In this document: positions 5,734 to 14,689 of the stretch, one piece after another | Numbering within the stretch: position 1 is the first letter of the stretch | How the letters are laid out: the number at the start of each line of letters is the position of its first letter | Virus record (IMG/VR): IMGVR_UViG_3300047558_000077 | Coordinates: 62,001 to 126,000 of that record | Direction: 5' to 3' (one strand) | DNA: 64,000 nucleotides | From: a virus | Notes under the pieces: model-generated | The model's input: the letters and a program-made list of their open reading frames with translations, nothing else | The model's database searches: none | What the model was told of the DNA's origin: nothing | Made by a program: the position numbers and the translations under genes

Positions 5734-8285
5734 TGAATAAATTTTATACGAATGTTGAGATATGGGGCGGCAAAATCCTATATCGTGGTGTTGAAAACGG
5801 TGTCTGTGTTCGATACAAGGTAGATTACAACCCTACCTTGTTCGTACCTTCCGATAAGCCAACCAAATACACGACAATCTATGGTGAGTATGTTGGGCCT
5901 GTAAAGCCTGGCACCATCCGTGATTGTCGTAATTTTGTTAAGCAATATGATGGTGTTGACAACTTCAAGATTTATGGTAATCAACGTTATCAATATTGCT
6001 TTATTGCCGATGAGTTTGAGGGAACCGTCGATTGGGATATTTCAAAGATTAAAATTGCTAACATCGATATCGAAGTCGGTGAACCTGACGGTGGTGGATT
6101 TCCTGAGCCAGATAAGGCCGACGGTGCGATAACTGCCATTACAATCAAGATGAACGGCTATTTCACCACTTTTGGTTGTGGTGAATATGAGAACACACGT
6201 TCTGATGTGAGATATTTTAAATGTATGGATGAGTTCGATCTCATTCGTAAGTTTCTAGGTTGGTGGCAAAGTGAGTATCCTGATATCATTACTGGATGGA
6301 ATGTCGAAGTCTTCGATATTCCTTATCTTATCAATCGTATCGTAAAACTACTAGGTGAGAGTGAAGCAAAGAAGTTGTCACCATGGAATGTTATTAACAC
6401 CAAGGTTCTGGAAATTGGTGTGAATCGTCGTGGTCAAGGATATTCTATTTTAGGTGTTGCCACACTAGATTTACTTTCACTATATAGAAGATACGCTCCT
6501 GATGGAAAATCACAAGAGTCTTATAAATTGGACAACATCGCTCATGTTGAGTTGGGCGAACGCAAACTGTCCTACGAAGAATATGGTTCTCTACACAATC
6601 TTTACAAAGAGGACTATCAAAAGTTCATCGATTATAACATCAAAGACGTTGATCTAGTTGATCGTATCGATGATAAAGGTAAGTTTATTGAACTAGCACT
6701 AACTCTATCTTATGATAACAAGTGCAACTACGAGGACGTGTTCGCACAGGTCCGCATGTGGGACGTTATTTGTTTTCACCATTTGAAATCAAAGAACATA
6801 GTTGTCCCTCCTATTGAGAAACACGAGAAGGAGGCTGCCTATGTTGGCGCATACGTTAAAGATCCTATTATTGGCTTCCATGATTGCGTGGTTAGTTTCG
6901 ACGTTAATTCAGAGTATCCGTCTGTTATTATGGGGTCCAATATCTCTCCTGAGACGATTGTTGAACCTGATTCTTATAGCGATGCTATGCGGGCTATTGT
7001 TGCCTCTGGTGTCAGTGTTGATAAACTTCTCAATCGTTCCATTGATACATCATGCCTAAAGGCAGACAATGTTTGTTTGACTGCTAACGGTCAGTTCTAT
7101 CGCCGTGATAAGCAAGGCTTCATGCCTGAAATGGTCGAGAAGATGTTCGCCGATCGTAAGGTATATAAGAAGAAGATGCTTGAGGCGCAAGCAGAGTATG
7201 AGACAGAGACCGATTCCGATAAGAGAGCGGAACTAAAAAACAAGATTGCGAGATATAACAATCTACAACTCTCTAAGAAAGTATCGCTAAACTCCTTATA
7301 TGGTGCTATGGGTTCAAAGTATTTTAGATTCTTTGACCTTCGTAATGCCACTGCCGTCACGACTACGGGTCAACTTAGCATTCGTTGGATCGAAAACGAT
7401 ATCAATAAGTATCTAAACAAACTATTGAAAACGGAGAAAGATTATGTTATTGCGGTCGATACTGACTCGGTGTATCTCAATCTTGCAGAGGTGGTTAGGA
7501 AAACTTTTAGCACACAGAATGTCGATCCAATTCGTGGAATCTCATTCATGGACAAGGTCTGCGAAACTGCTATTCAGCCAGTTATTGATAAGTCTTGCAA
7601 CCTACTTGGGGATTATACTAATGTCTATCAACAAAAGATTGTCATGAAGCGAGAGGTCTTGGCAGATAAAGCAATCTGGACTGCCAAGAAGCGTTACATT
7701 CTAAACGTCCATAACTCCGAAGGCGTGCAATACGCTAAGCCTAAGAAGAAAGTTATGGGCCTTGAAATGATCAAGAGTTCCACACCTACAGCATGTAGAG
7801 ACAAACTAAGAGAGGTTGTTGATGTTATCTTTGATGAAGACGAGGCGGCTGTCCAGTCTTTTATTCAAACTTTCCGTGGTGAATTTCAAAATCTTCCTCT
7901 GGCAGATATTGCTTTTCCTCGGGGAGTTAATGGTCTTGATAAATATAGTGATTCGAAATCTATATATGCATCCGGTTGTCCTATCCATGTTCGTGGTTCT
8001 CTCGTATATAATCATCTTTTACACATTCATAATCTTACTTCTAAGTATCCACTAATCCTGTCGGGTGAAAAGATCAAGTTCATTCATCTGAAAGAACCTA
8101 ATACAGTTCAATCAAACATCATAGCTTTTCCACAAGGTAATATACCGAAAGAATTTGACTTGCATAAGTATATAGATTATAATCTACAGTTTCAAAAGGC
8201 ATTTCTAGATCCACTTATCATCATTCTTGGTGCTATTGGCTGGAAGCCAGAACGAAGCGCAAGTTTGGAGGACTTCTTCTCATGA
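5733..8285 (+). CDS. 43: DNA polymerase, family B (T4 gp43-like)
   Basis: 850 aa replicative polymerase with proofreading. Exonuclease motifs: I D112-I-E114, II with D195 (NVEVFD), III Y301-x3-D305 (YNIKD). Polymerase motifs: A D390-V-N-S-E-Y-P-S, B KKVSLNSLYG (N520-G524), C D576-T-D578. Slightly shorter than T4 gp43 (898 aa). The ATG at 5733 overlaps the upstream TGA; the TTG three bases earlier is not needed. Works with UvsX, gp41 and gp61 elsewhere in the window. All catalytic residues intact. Confidence 0.97.
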   Translation: MNKFYTNVEIWGGKILYRGVENGVCVRYKVDYNPTLFVPSDKPTKYTTIYGEYVGPVKPGTIRDCRNFVKQYDGVDNFKIYGNQRYQYCFIADEFEGTVDWDISKIKIANIDIEVGEPDGGGFPEPDKADGAITAITIKMNGYFTTFGCGEYENTRSDVRYFKCMDEFDLIRKFLGWWQSEYPDIITGWNVEVFDIPYLINRIVKLLGESEAKKLSPWNVINTKVLEIGVNRRGQGYSILGVATLDLLSLYRRYAPDGKSQESYKLDNIAHVELGERKLSYEEYGSLHNLYKEDYQKFIDYNIKDVDLVDRIDDKGKFIELALTLSYDNKCNYEDVFAQVRMWDVICFHHLKSKNIVVPPIEKHEKEAAYVGAYVKDPIIGFHDCVVSFDVNSEYPSVIMGSNISPETIVEPDSYSDAMRAIVASGVSVDKLLNRSIDTSCLKADNVCLTANGQFYRRDKQGFMPEMVEKMFADRKVYKKKMLEAQAEYETETDSDKRAELKNKIARYNNLQLSKKVSLNSLYGAMGSKYFRFFDLRNATAVTTTGQLSIRWIENDINKYLNKLLKTEKDYVIAVDTDSVYLNLAEVVRKTFSTQNVDPIRGISFMDKVCETAIQPVIDKSCNLLGDYTNVYQQKIVMKREVLADKAIWTAKKRYILNVHNSEGVQYAKPKKKVMGLEMIKSSTPTACRDKLREVVDVIFDEDEAAVQSFIQTFRGEFQNLPLADIAFPRGVNGLDKYSDSKSIYASGCPIHVRGSLVYNHLLHIHNLTSKYPLILSGEKIKFIHLKEPNTVQSNIIAFPQGNIPKEFDLHKYIDYNLQFQKAFLDPLIIILGAIGWKPERSASLEDFFS

Positions 8286-9862
8286 GTAAACCAATTAATA
8301 AAATAGTTATCGTCGGAGGTGGTTCTGCTGGTTGGATGACAGCGGCCACGCTCATTCAAAGATTAGATAATCGTGAGATTGTTCTAATTGAAGATCCTAA
8401 TACGCCTACAGTCGGCGTCGGTGAATCCACACTTGGGTTTATCAATGAATGGATGCGTCTACTCGGCATTAAAGACACAGACTTTATGAGAGAGTGTAAT
8501 GCGACTTATAAGATGTCTATTAGCTTCACAGACTTTTATAAGAAGGGTTCAGGAACCTTTCATTATCCCTTTGGCGGTGTTGATATCACAGGAAACACAT
8601 ATGCAAAGAATGACTGGTATCTAAAGAAATTTCTGCATCCAGAAACACCAATCTCCGACTATGCGGATAATGTATATCCTATCATGTCATTGGTGAACGC
8701 TAATAGAATGACAAGTGAATCGATTTTACCTGGTTACAATTTTCACAATGATGTTGCGTTTCATTTTGATGCTGCCAAGTTTGGTGTTTGGTTGCGTGAG
8801 AAGTATGCTATTCCAAGGGGTGTTAAGTATATTCAAGGTAAAGTCAGACACATTCCAGTAAACGAAGACGGTGTAGAAAAACTAATACTTGATAGTGGTG
8901 AAGAGATCACCGCCGATTTGTATATCGATTGCACAGGTTTTAGATCAATCATTCTCGGTGAAGCGTTGCATGAACCTTTCATCTCATATCATGACATTCT
9001 ACCTAACAATTCTGCCTGGGCCGCACAAGTACCATACATTGATAAAAAGAAACAGATTGTTCCTTGGACTGATTGTCATGCAATAGAAAACGGCTGGGTA
9101 TGGAGTATTCCATTGTGGAGCCGTATGGGTATGGGCTATGTGTATTCTGACAGATACATCGATGATGCAGGTGCCTTGCAAGAGTTCAAGGATCATCTAA
9201 ACAAATATGGAATGTTAAAAGAAGATCAACATTTTCATAACATCAAATTTAGAGCCGGTATTCATAATCGTATTTGGGTGAAGAATGTTGCAGCTATTGG
9301 TTTGTCAGCGGGCTTTATCGAACCTCTAGAAAGCAATGGATTGTTTAGTGTTCATATGTTTCTTGTTAGATTGCTTCGTGCAATCGATAGAGACAAAGAT
9401 GAACATCTTGTTTCAGAATATGATCGCAATAGTTACAACTGGTCATGTCGAACAATGTTTGATGGCTTTTCACAGTTTGTTGCGTTGCATTATGCCCTAT
9501 CACACAGAACCGATACAGAGTATTGGAAAGATGTTGGTAGAAGAGACTATTGTGATGTTGATAAGTCGCTTCAAAGAGGAGTATCTAGAAACGAGTCATT
9601 CATTTCAGCTTTTGATTATAAGTATAACACTACACGATTTGGTGATGATGGCTTGAATGCTATTGCAACAGGACTAAATTACTTCTCAACAGATATGCAT
9701 TTTATCCATGCAATGAATGCATCAAATGTGAATCTTGCCGAGGAGTTTGATGTTATAACCAAACGACTAAACGCAAAGAAAGAGCTATGGGATTATATAG
9801 CTTCAAAATGTCCAACTACATACGATTTTTTAAAAGAAAGGATCTATCATGGCGAAGACTAA
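8282..9862 (+). CDS. Flavin-dependent tryptophan halogenase family protein
   Basis: 526 aa. FAD-binding G12-G-G-S-A-G-W18 (GxGxxG), the halogenase GWxWxIP signature at 271-277 (GWVWSIP), K77 at the position of the catalytic lysine of PrnA (TYKMSISF) and E347 in GFIEPLE matching the conserved glutamate. The family chlorinates or brominates tryptophan or other aromatics using FADH2; homologues occur in aquatic T4-like phages with unknown substrate. No flavin reductase gene is visible, so host FADH2 would be needed. ATGA overlap with the polymerase gene suggests co-expression with replication. Confidence 0.85.
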   Translation: MSKPINKIVIVGGGSAGWMTAATLIQRLDNREIVLIEDPNTPTVGVGESTLGFINEWMRLLGIKDTDFMRECNATYKMSISFTDFYKKGSGTFHYPFGGVDITGNTYAKNDWYLKKFLHPETPISDYADNVYPIMSLVNANRMTSESILPGYNFHNDVAFHFDAAKFGVWLREKYAIPRGVKYIQGKVRHIPVNEDGVEKLILDSGEEITADLYIDCTGFRSIILGEALHEPFISYHDILPNNSAWAAQVPYIDKKKQIVPWTDCHAIENGWVWSIPLWSRMGMGYVYSDRYIDDAGALQEFKDHLNKYGMLKEDQHFHNIKFRAGIHNRIWVKNVAAIGLSAGFIEPLESNGLFSVHMFLVRLLRAIDRDKDEHLVSEYDRNSYNWSCRTMFDGFSQFVALHYALSHRTDTEYWKDVGRRDYCDVDKSLQRGVSRNESFISAFDYKYNTTRFGDDGLNAIATGLNYFSTDMHFIHAMNASNVNLAEEFDVITKRLNAKKELWDYIASKCPTTYDFLKERIYHGED

Positions 9863-10037
9863 AAAAGACGATCACCATAAACACTCACCTGCTCGTCTTT
9901 ATGAATTTGCGCCTAAAGACGGAATAACTCCGAACAATATTGTTGAACTAGCAAAGATTGTTCGAGTAGGTGTTGGTGGTGACCTATTTGAAAAACTATC
10001 ACCAGAATTACAAAAGCACTTCAAAGAAGTTGCCTAA
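9849..10037 (+). CDS. Small hypothetical protein, 62 aa
   Basis: Basic, His-rich N-terminus (KTKKDDHHKHS). Overlaps the halogenase gene by 14 bp. A hairpin CCTAAC/GTTAGG (10033-10050) follows its stop, before uvsX. Unknown function. Confidence 0.6.
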   Translation: MAKTKKDDHHKHSPARLYEFAPKDGITPNNIVELAKIVRVGVGGDLFEKLSPELQKHFKEVA

Positions 10038-10077
10038 CGAGATTGTTAGGTGACTACTGACAAAAAAGGAGATTCTT

Positions 10078-11145
10078 ATGTCAGACATTTTCAATAAACT
10101 ATTAGCAGAAACAAATAACGAATACGCAGGCATCGTGGACGATGGTGTAGCGGCAGGCGATGTGTCAGGTTTCATTGGCACAGGATCATATGCTATGAAT
10201 GCTTTGCTTTCAGGTTCAATCTATGGAGGTCTACCGCAGAACAAGGTTACAGCATTTGCCGGTGAGCCTTCTGTTGGTAAGACCTTTTATGCGTTGAATG
10301 TGGTGAAACAGTTTCTAGAAGATAATGCAGATGGCTTTGTATTTTACTTTGAGTCAGAGTCCGCTATTTCCAAGCAGTTCATTACTGATCGTGGCATTGA
10401 CGCAAGGCGTGTTGGCATTGTTCCTGTGGCTACGGTGCAGGAGTTTAGAACGCAAGCGGTAAAGATCCTAGATAGATATCTAGAAGGCAAAGATAAGCCA
10501 CCGATGTTGTTTGTTCTCGATTCTCTTGGCAATCTTTCTACAGATAAAGAAATGCAAGACATTGCCGATGGTAAAGACACAAGAGACATGACACGAGCCC
10601 AGTTGGTTCGTGGTGCCTTTCGTGTTCTTACATTGAAACTTGGTAAGGCTAAAGTTCCACTAATCGTCACCAATCACGTTTATGACGTTGTTGGTGCATA
10701 TGTTCCAATGAAGAAGATGGGTGGTGGTTCTGGTCTAGAGTATGCTGCATCAACAATCATCTTCCTATCAAAGAAGAAAGACAAGACACTAGACGACGAT
10801 AACGGTCGCACCGGTGCCGTAATCACCGCACATCTCAAGAAGTCTCGTATGACTATTGAAGATAAGAAGGTTGAGACATGGCTAAATTATACATCAGGAC
10901 TTGATAGATATTATGGTTTGCTAGATTTGGCAGAACGATATGGTATCGTCAATAAGGTATCAACTCGATATGAGTTTCCTGATGGACGTAAAGCATTTGA
11001 AAAAGAAATCAAAAAGAACCCAGAAAAGTTCTTTACAAAAGAGATTTTAGATGCTATAAATGAAGGGTGTCAATCAGACTTCATGTATGGAAAGTATAAT
11101 GAAACGGAAGAGGTTGAGGAGGTAGAAGATGGAAGCGGCGACTGA
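10078..11145 (+). CDS. uvsX: UvsX RecA-like recombinase
   Basis: 355 aa strand-exchange ATPase for recombination-dependent replication and repair. Walker A G62-EPSVGK-T69, catalytic-glutamate region FYFESES (90-95), Walker [11 protein letters not shown] (144-153) and an acidic C-terminal tail. AAAGGAGATTC ribosome-binding site. Overlaps the next gene by 17 bp; gp41 helicase follows, a common T4-like order. Confidence 0.95.
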   Translation: MSDIFNKLLAETNNEYAGIVDDGVAAGDVSGFIGTGSYAMNALLSGSIYGGLPQNKVTAFAGEPSVGKTFYALNVVKQFLEDNADGFVFYFESESAISKQFITDRGIDARRVGIVPVATVQEFRTQAVKILDRYLEGKDKPPMLFVLDSLGNLSTDKEMQDIADGKDTRDMTRAQLVRGAFRVLTLKLGKAKVPLIVTNHVYDVVGAYVPMKKMGGGSGLEYAASTIIFLSKKKDKTLDDDNGRTGAVITAHLKKSRMTIEDKKVETWLNYTSGLDRYYGLLDLAERYGIVNKVSTRYEFPDGRKAFEKEIKKNPEKFFTKEILDAINEGCQSDFMYGKYNETEEVEEVEDGSGD

Positions 11146-11500
11146 TTACGTTTTTAGAGATGACTTGTTTGATGCCAAAGAAGCCGGCTCAACAGTTCCT
11201 ATTGAGCTAAAGATTGAACCGTTTGTTGGTGTCGTATATCGATATACAACAGTTACTTTCAAGGTGGGCGAGGATGATATTCCTCGCCTACAATATGATT
11301 ACGAGATTATCAAAACAAATGATTTGTCTATGGTGACTTTACGAAAGAACCAAAAGTTCAATCACACCTTAGGACTTATACTAAATGCTATGTTGCTAGA
11401 TTTGGGAGATGCTGAAACGAATGAGATTGGAACAAATAATCCTCAAGAATCTGATACAGAAGGAAGACTTCACGAGGAAGGTTCTTCCATTCCTTCGTGA
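11129..11500 (+). CDS. Conserved protein between uvsX and gp41
   Basis: 123 aa. Body with alternating beta segments ([21 protein letters not shown]) up to about residue 93; the last 30 residues are polar and coincide with the 92-bp overlap with the helicase gene. A hypothetical gene at this place is usual in aquatic T4-like phages. Function unknown. Confidence 0.65.
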   Translation: MEAATDYVFRDDLFDAKEAGSTVPIELKIEPFVGVVYRYTTVTFKVGEDDIPRLQYDYEIIKTNDLSMVTLRKNQKFNHTLGLILNAMLLDLGDAETNEIGTNNPQESDTEGRLHEEGSSIPS

Positions 11501-12800
11501 GGATTATTTCTCTAATCAGGAAGATCGGCTGCTTTTCAAAGAAGTTGCCGACTTCATCCTCAAGTATAATCAGCAACCAACCTTTGATGCTCTTTCTATT
11601 GAGATTGATAACATTCGTGGTGGTACCGATGATACCATCAAGAGTATTCAGGAAACTCTCAAAGAACTAAAGAAAGATGAGGAGTCAACAAACGAGCAAT
11701 GGCTTGTTGATTCCACAGAAAAGTTCTGTCAAGAGAAAGCAATCTATAACGCTATCACACAATCATTGGAGATTATGAATGGACGAGGGAAACTCTCTAA
11801 GGGCGCTATACCTTCTCTGTTGTCTGATGCTTTGGCTATATCTTTTGATCCGAATGTTGGTCACGATTATCTAGAACAAACGAATGAACGATATGAGCAT
11901 TATCACCGTGTTGAAGAACGCCTTAGATTTGACCTTGATTTCTTTAACAAGATTACAAAGAATGGAGTTCCGAGAAAAACTCTTAATGTCGTTATGGGTG
12001 GTGTCGGTGGTGGTAAATCTCTTACTCTTTGTCATTTTTCTTCTAGTTATCTTACCATGGGCAAGAATGTTCTTTATATCACACTAGAACTAGCCGAAGA
12101 AGAAGTTGCCAAGCGTATTGATGCTAATCTAATGAACATTACGTTTGATGATCTAATGGCTTTGCCGAAAGATTTGTATGATAAGAAGATTGCCAATCTA
12201 AAGCAGAAGACAAATGGTAAACTTATCATCAAAGAGTATGCCACTGCAACAGCATCAACTATTCATTTTCGTTCCCTGTTAAACGAACTAAACCTCAAGA
12301 AAGGATTCGTACCAGATGTTATCATGGTCGACTATCTCAATATTTGTGCGTCATCCCGTATCAAGCCTGGTAATGGTGTTAATAGTTATACCTACGTTAA
12401 AGCGATTGCCGAAGAACTTCGAGGTCTAGCAGTCGAGTTCAATGTGCCAATCTGGTCAGCAACACAGTTGACCCGAAGTGGTTACACATCTACCGATCCA
12501 GGCATGGAAGATACATCTGAGTCCTTTGGTCTACCAGCAACGGCAGACTTCTTCGTGGCGCTTGTCGTAACGGAACAACTCTCACAGTTGAACCAGATTA
12601 TGGTAAAGCAGTTGAAGAACCGATACAACGATCCAGGAATCAACAAAAGATTTGTTATTGGTGTTGACAAAGCACGAATGAAGTTGTATGATGTTGAATC
12701 ATCGGCACAGGACTTGGCTGATTCAGGACAGGAAGAAGTTGCTCCAAAGCCAACATTCAACAAATCTAATACTAACAAGTTCAAGGGCTTAAAAGTATGA
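11409..12800 (+). CDS. 41: Replicative DNA helicase (T4 gp41-like, DnaB family)
   Basis: 463 aa hexameric 5'-3' helicase. Walker A G197-GVGGGK-S204, Walker B DVIMVDYLNIC, later ATQLTRSGY segment with the DnaB-type sensor region. The N-terminal domain (residues 1-100) begins [12 protein letters not shown] as in gp41. The start lies 92 bp inside the upstream gene, an unusually long overlap; ATG 11421 is an alternative. Confidence 0.93.
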   Translation: MLKRMRLEQIILKNLIQKEDFTRKVLPFLREDYFSNQEDRLLFKEVADFILKYNQQPTFDALSIEIDNIRGGTDDTIKSIQETLKELKKDEESTNEQWLVDSTEKFCQEKAIYNAITQSLEIMNGRGKLSKGAIPSLLSDALAISFDPNVGHDYLEQTNERYEHYHRVEERLRFDLDFFNKITKNGVPRKTLNVVMGGVGGGKSLTLCHFSSSYLTMGKNVLYITLELAEEEVAKRIDANLMNITFDDLMALPKDLYDKKIANLKQKTNGKLIIKEYATATASTIHFRSLLNELNLKKGFVPDVIMVDYLNICASSRIKPGNGVNSYTYVKAIAEELRGLAVEFNVPIWSATQLTRSGYTSTDPGMEDTSESFGLPATADFFVALVVTEQLSQLNQIMVKQLKNRYNDPGINKRFVIGVDKARMKLYDVESSAQDLADSGQEEVAPKPTFNKSNTNKFKGLKV

Positions 12801-13036
12801 AAAAACTCTATACATATTATCCTGAGTTCAATAATAACGACGAACTTCTTTGGCTTGTGTTTGAGGAATCAACCAACAGTGTAGTCGCCGAGTTTTTCTT
12901 TGAAGATGACGCACAGGAATACGCTACCTTTCTAGACAACGGTGGTGGCTTTGCAGGATTCACTCCAAGATTTATCTTGACAAAGGTACCGAAACCAGAT
13001 ATAAATGAGGCATTCTTAGCAGAGTTTGCGGAATAG
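12797..13036 (+). CDS. Hypothetical protein, 79 aa
   Basis: Acidic protein; ATGA overlap with the helicase gene marks the end of the replication operon before the tRNA promoter. Unknown function. Confidence 0.65.
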   Translation: MKKLYTYYPEFNNNDELLWLVFEESTNSVVAEFFFEDDAQEYATFLDNGGGFAGFTPRFILTKVPKPDINEAFLAEFAE

Positions 13037-13071
13037 TTCCGAAAAAAGATAAAAAAATTCAAAAAAAGTGC

Positions 13072-13100
13072 TTGACATTCCGTTCCGGTGCCTATATACT
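13072..13100 (+). promoter_or_regulatory. Sigma70 promoter of the tRNA cluster
   Basis: TTGACA (13072-13077), 17-bp spacer, TATACT (13095-13100), 18 bp before the first tRNA. Confidence 0.85.
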
Positions 13101-13118
13101 ACTTAGACAATAAAGATT

Positions 13119-13195
13119 GGTTCCATAGCTCAACAGGATAGAGCAACCGCCTTCTAAGCGGTAGGTTGAAGGTTCGAATCCTTCTGGGACCGCCA
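13119..13195 (+). tRNA. tRNA-Arg(TCT)
   Basis: Full cloverleaf, anticodon loop CTTCTAA, canonical T-loop, encoded CCA. Reads AGA. Confidence 0.92.
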
Positions 13196-13200
13196 TTTAT

Positions 13201-13291
13201 GGGGGTGGGTGTAAGACACAAGAGGGACTTATAAACCCTTTAGCGGCCGATTACCGTTCTCGACCAGGAGCGTTACCTGGCACCCCTACCA
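13201..13291 (+). tRNA. Aberrant class II tRNA, anticodon TAT
   Basis: Acceptor GGGGGTG / CACCCCT then A and CCA; long variable arm (GCGG/CCGT). Body resembles tRNA-Leu(TAA), but the loop reads CTTATAA (TAT), the closing anticodon pair is A-A, the D-loop has lost its GG, and the T-loop is AGCGTTA. Either a tRNA with changed decoding or a decaying gene. Confidence 0.6.
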
Positions 13292-13306
13292 ACTTTGGAG
13301 TATGAC

Positions 13307-13453
13307 ATGGAAAACTTTGAACTGCTCTATCAGTGTTATCTATCTGGTCAAATGTCTGAAATGCAGTGGCAACTACATTTGAAGTGTGACGAAGGCCTAC
13401 AAGATTGGTATAAATGTAAACAGACTGCCTACTCTATAGAAGCGATAGAATAA
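13307..13453 (+). CDS. Small hypothetical protein, 48 aa
   Basis: TTGGAG precedes the ATG by 6 nt. The 3' end forms the left arm of a terminator that includes the stop codon. Four W/C-containing helical turns; no family recognised. Confidence 0.55.
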   Translation: MENFELLYQCYLSGQMSEMQWQLHLKCDEGLQDWYKCKQTAYSIEAIE

Positions 13454-13480
13454 GGGTGCGTCATTCTATCGCAGTTTTTT
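13442..13480 (+). terminator. Terminator overlapping the stop codon
   Basis: Perfect 10-bp stem GCGATAGAAT (13442-13451) / ATTCTATCGC (13463-13472), loop carrying GGGTGCGTC, then a run of six T. Confidence 0.85.
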
Positions 13481-13484
13481 GTGG

Positions 13485-13513
13485 TTGACTTCTGAATCCG
13501 TTTGGACTATATT
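13485..13513 (+). promoter_or_regulatory. Sigma70-type promoter, tandem copy 1
   Basis: TTGACT (13485-13490), 17 bp, TATATT (13508-13513). Reads into a hairpin terminator only about 45 bp further on. Confidence 0.7.
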
Positions 13514-13550
13514 ACGTGAACGGTGGGACGAAACAGAGAGACAGGAACAC

Positions 13551-13577
13551 GGTGCGACAACCTGACGCACTTTTTTC
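13551..13577 (+). terminator. Short terminator behind tandem promoter 1
   Basis: GTGCG / CGCAC hairpin (cassette-type GGTGCGACAACCTGACGCAC) followed by six T. Would release an RNA of about 50 nt. Confidence 0.6.
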
Positions 13578-13589
13578 TGAAAAAAGTTC

Positions 13590-13618
13590 TTGACTTCCTG
13601 TTTTTGATGCTATATAGT
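13590..13618 (+). promoter_or_regulatory. Sigma70-type promoter, tandem copy 2
   Basis: TTGACT (13590-13595), 17 bp, TATAGT (13613-13618). Again followed within about 60 bp by a cassette-type hairpin (GTGCGAC/GTCTCAC, 13658-13676) with a T run. Confidence 0.7.
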
Positions 13619-13697
13619 ATGCGAACGATGAAACGAAAGAGGGAAACAGGAAATCAGAGTGCGACGGAATGTCTCACTTTTTCCTAAAAAAAAGTTC

Positions 13698-13725
13698 TTG
13701 ACTTCCTGTTTGAGTCGTGTATAAT
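13698..13725 (+). promoter_or_regulatory. Sigma70-type promoter, tandem copy 3
   Basis: TTGACT (13698-13703), 16 bp, TATAAT (13720-13725). This copy drives the gene at 13755. Confidence 0.75.
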
Positions 13726-13754
13726 ACTCAAACGATGAAACAAGGAGACACGGA

Positions 13755-13940
13755 ATGAAAGATGAAGCCGTGAAACGAGACTATTTCTGGGTGGTAGAAG
13801 TTACCGATCATAATGGTCGTGTAAACTATCGCAAGGAATATCATAATAAAGATGGTTCGGCATTTCGTGATTATGCTCGGTTGAAAACGCAGGGTACCGT
13901 TTGTATCCAGCGTAAGTTCAAAGAGTATAAGATTGCCTAA
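13755..13940 (+). CDS. Hypothetical protein, 61 aa
   Basis: Behind its own promoter with AAGGAGACA ribosome-binding site. Short beta-rich basic protein (YFWVVEVTDHNGRVNYRKEY). No function recognised. Confidence 0.65.
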   Translation: MKDEAVKRDYFWVVEVTDHNGRVNYRKEYHNKDGSAFRDYARLKTQGTVCIQRKFKEYKIA

Positions 13941-13977
13941 TCAACCGCTGTTTGACAATTGAATCAGGATTGTATAA

Positions 13978-14053
13978 GGTGCCGTGCCCGGAATGGTTAC
14001 GGGGCGGTCTGCAAAACCGTTTTATGTGGGTTCAACTCCCATCGGCACCTCCA
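13978..14053 (+). tRNA. tRNA-Cys(GCA)
   Basis: Acceptor GGTGCCG/CGGCACC, anticodon loop CTGCAAA, encoded CCA. A TTGACA at 13952 with only 15 bp to TATAAG may be a weak promoter. Confidence 0.9.
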
Positions 14054-14194
14054 ATACTCTTAGAAAGATGTAGGCTCGTGCGGGCAAGGCGCCAATAAAA
14101 CTGATGCCCAAACCTTGTGTCACAATAGGTTCTGCTCTGGATTGCAACTATCAGAATGACTGACATAGTAAACCTACATCTCTCTAAGAGTATT
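14053..14194 (+). ncRNA. Structured RNA candidate with 22-bp closing stem
   Basis: Arms 14053-14074 and 14173-14194 pair at 21 of 22 positions (left begins AATACTCTTAGA, right ends TCTAAGAGTATT). Interior about 98 nt with smaller helices (GGGCA/TGCCC, TGTCA/TGACA). No CCA end, no anticodon arm, no ORF. Lies exactly between tRNA-Cys and tRNA-Asn. Could be a regulatory or processing element, or a decayed tRNA pair. Confidence 0.55.
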
Positions 14195-14196
14195 AT

Positions 14197-14275
14197 TCCG
14201 GAGAATCCGAGCAAGGTGCATGGACGTGACTGTTAATCACTGGTTAGTGGGGTTCGATTCCCCAATCCGGAGCCA
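14197..14275 (+). tRNA. tRNA-Asn(GTT)
   Basis: Anticodon loop CTGTTAA, T-arm GGGGTTCGATTCCCC, CCA encoded; one mismatch at the base of the acceptor stem. Confidence 0.88.
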
Positions 14276-14280
14276 ATTAC

Positions 14281-14355
14281 CGCCCCTTCGTCTAGTGGCT
14301 AGGATAACTGCCTTTCAAGCAGTAGAAACGGGATCGAAACCCGTAGGGGTGACCA
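14281..14355 (+). tRNA. tRNA-Glu(TTC)
   Basis: Acceptor CGCCCCT/AGGGGTG, anticodon loop CTTTCAA, CCA. T-loop is ATCGAAA, with A instead of T at position 54. Confidence 0.88.
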
Positions 14356-14360
14356 ATAAT

Positions 14361-14436
14361 GGCCGTGTAGGTTTCTGGGGAAACCACTTGTCTGTCTAAC
14401 AAGTTTAGGTGGGTTCGATCCCCATCACGGTCGCCA
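14361..14436 (+). tRNA. tRNA-Asp(GTC)
   Basis: Acceptor GGCCGTG/CACGGTC, anticodon loop CTGTCTA, canonical T-loop, CCA. Confidence 0.92.
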
Positions 14437-14450
14437 TTTGTATAGTATAT

Positions 14451-14526
14451 GGACCGTTAGCTCAGTTGGTAGAGCAGCCGACTCTTAATCGGCTTGTCGC
14501 AGGTTCGAACCCTGCACGGTCTACCA
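14451..14526 (+). tRNA. tRNA-Lys(CTT)
   Basis: Anticodon stem GCCGA/TCGGC, loop CTCTTAA, canonical T-loop, CCA. Confidence 0.92.
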
Positions 14527-14531
14527 TTTAT

Positions 14532-14607
14532 GGATCCGTAGCACAATAGGTGGTGCAAGGGACTTTTAATCCCAAGGCTGTCGGTTCGAGCCCGACCGGA
14601 TCCTCCA
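14532..14607 (+). tRNA. tRNA-Lys(TTT)
   Basis: Acceptor GGATCCG/CGGATCC, anticodon loop CTTTTAA, CCA. Confidence 0.92.
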
Positions 14608-14611
14608 ATAT

Positions 14612-14685
14612 GCGGCAGAAGTGTTACGGTAGCACAATAGGCTTCCACCCTGTTAGCGTGGGTTCGACTCCCACTTGCCGCTCCA
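14612..14685 (+). tRNA. tRNA-Gly(TCC)
   Basis: Anticodon loop CTTCCAC, T-arm GTGGGTTCGACTCCCAC, CCA. Confidence 0.92.
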
Positions 14686-14689
14686 GTAT

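Noticed and set aside
13442-13755. CRISPR array
   Set aside because: The repeats are promoters and terminators with unequal, related intervals, not short direct repeats with unique spacers; no cas genes.
14053-14194. Group I intron, tmRNA or hammerhead ribozyme
   Set aside because: No split tRNA/exon junction, no resume ORF with tRNA-like ends, and no complete CUGAUGA/GAAA core seen.
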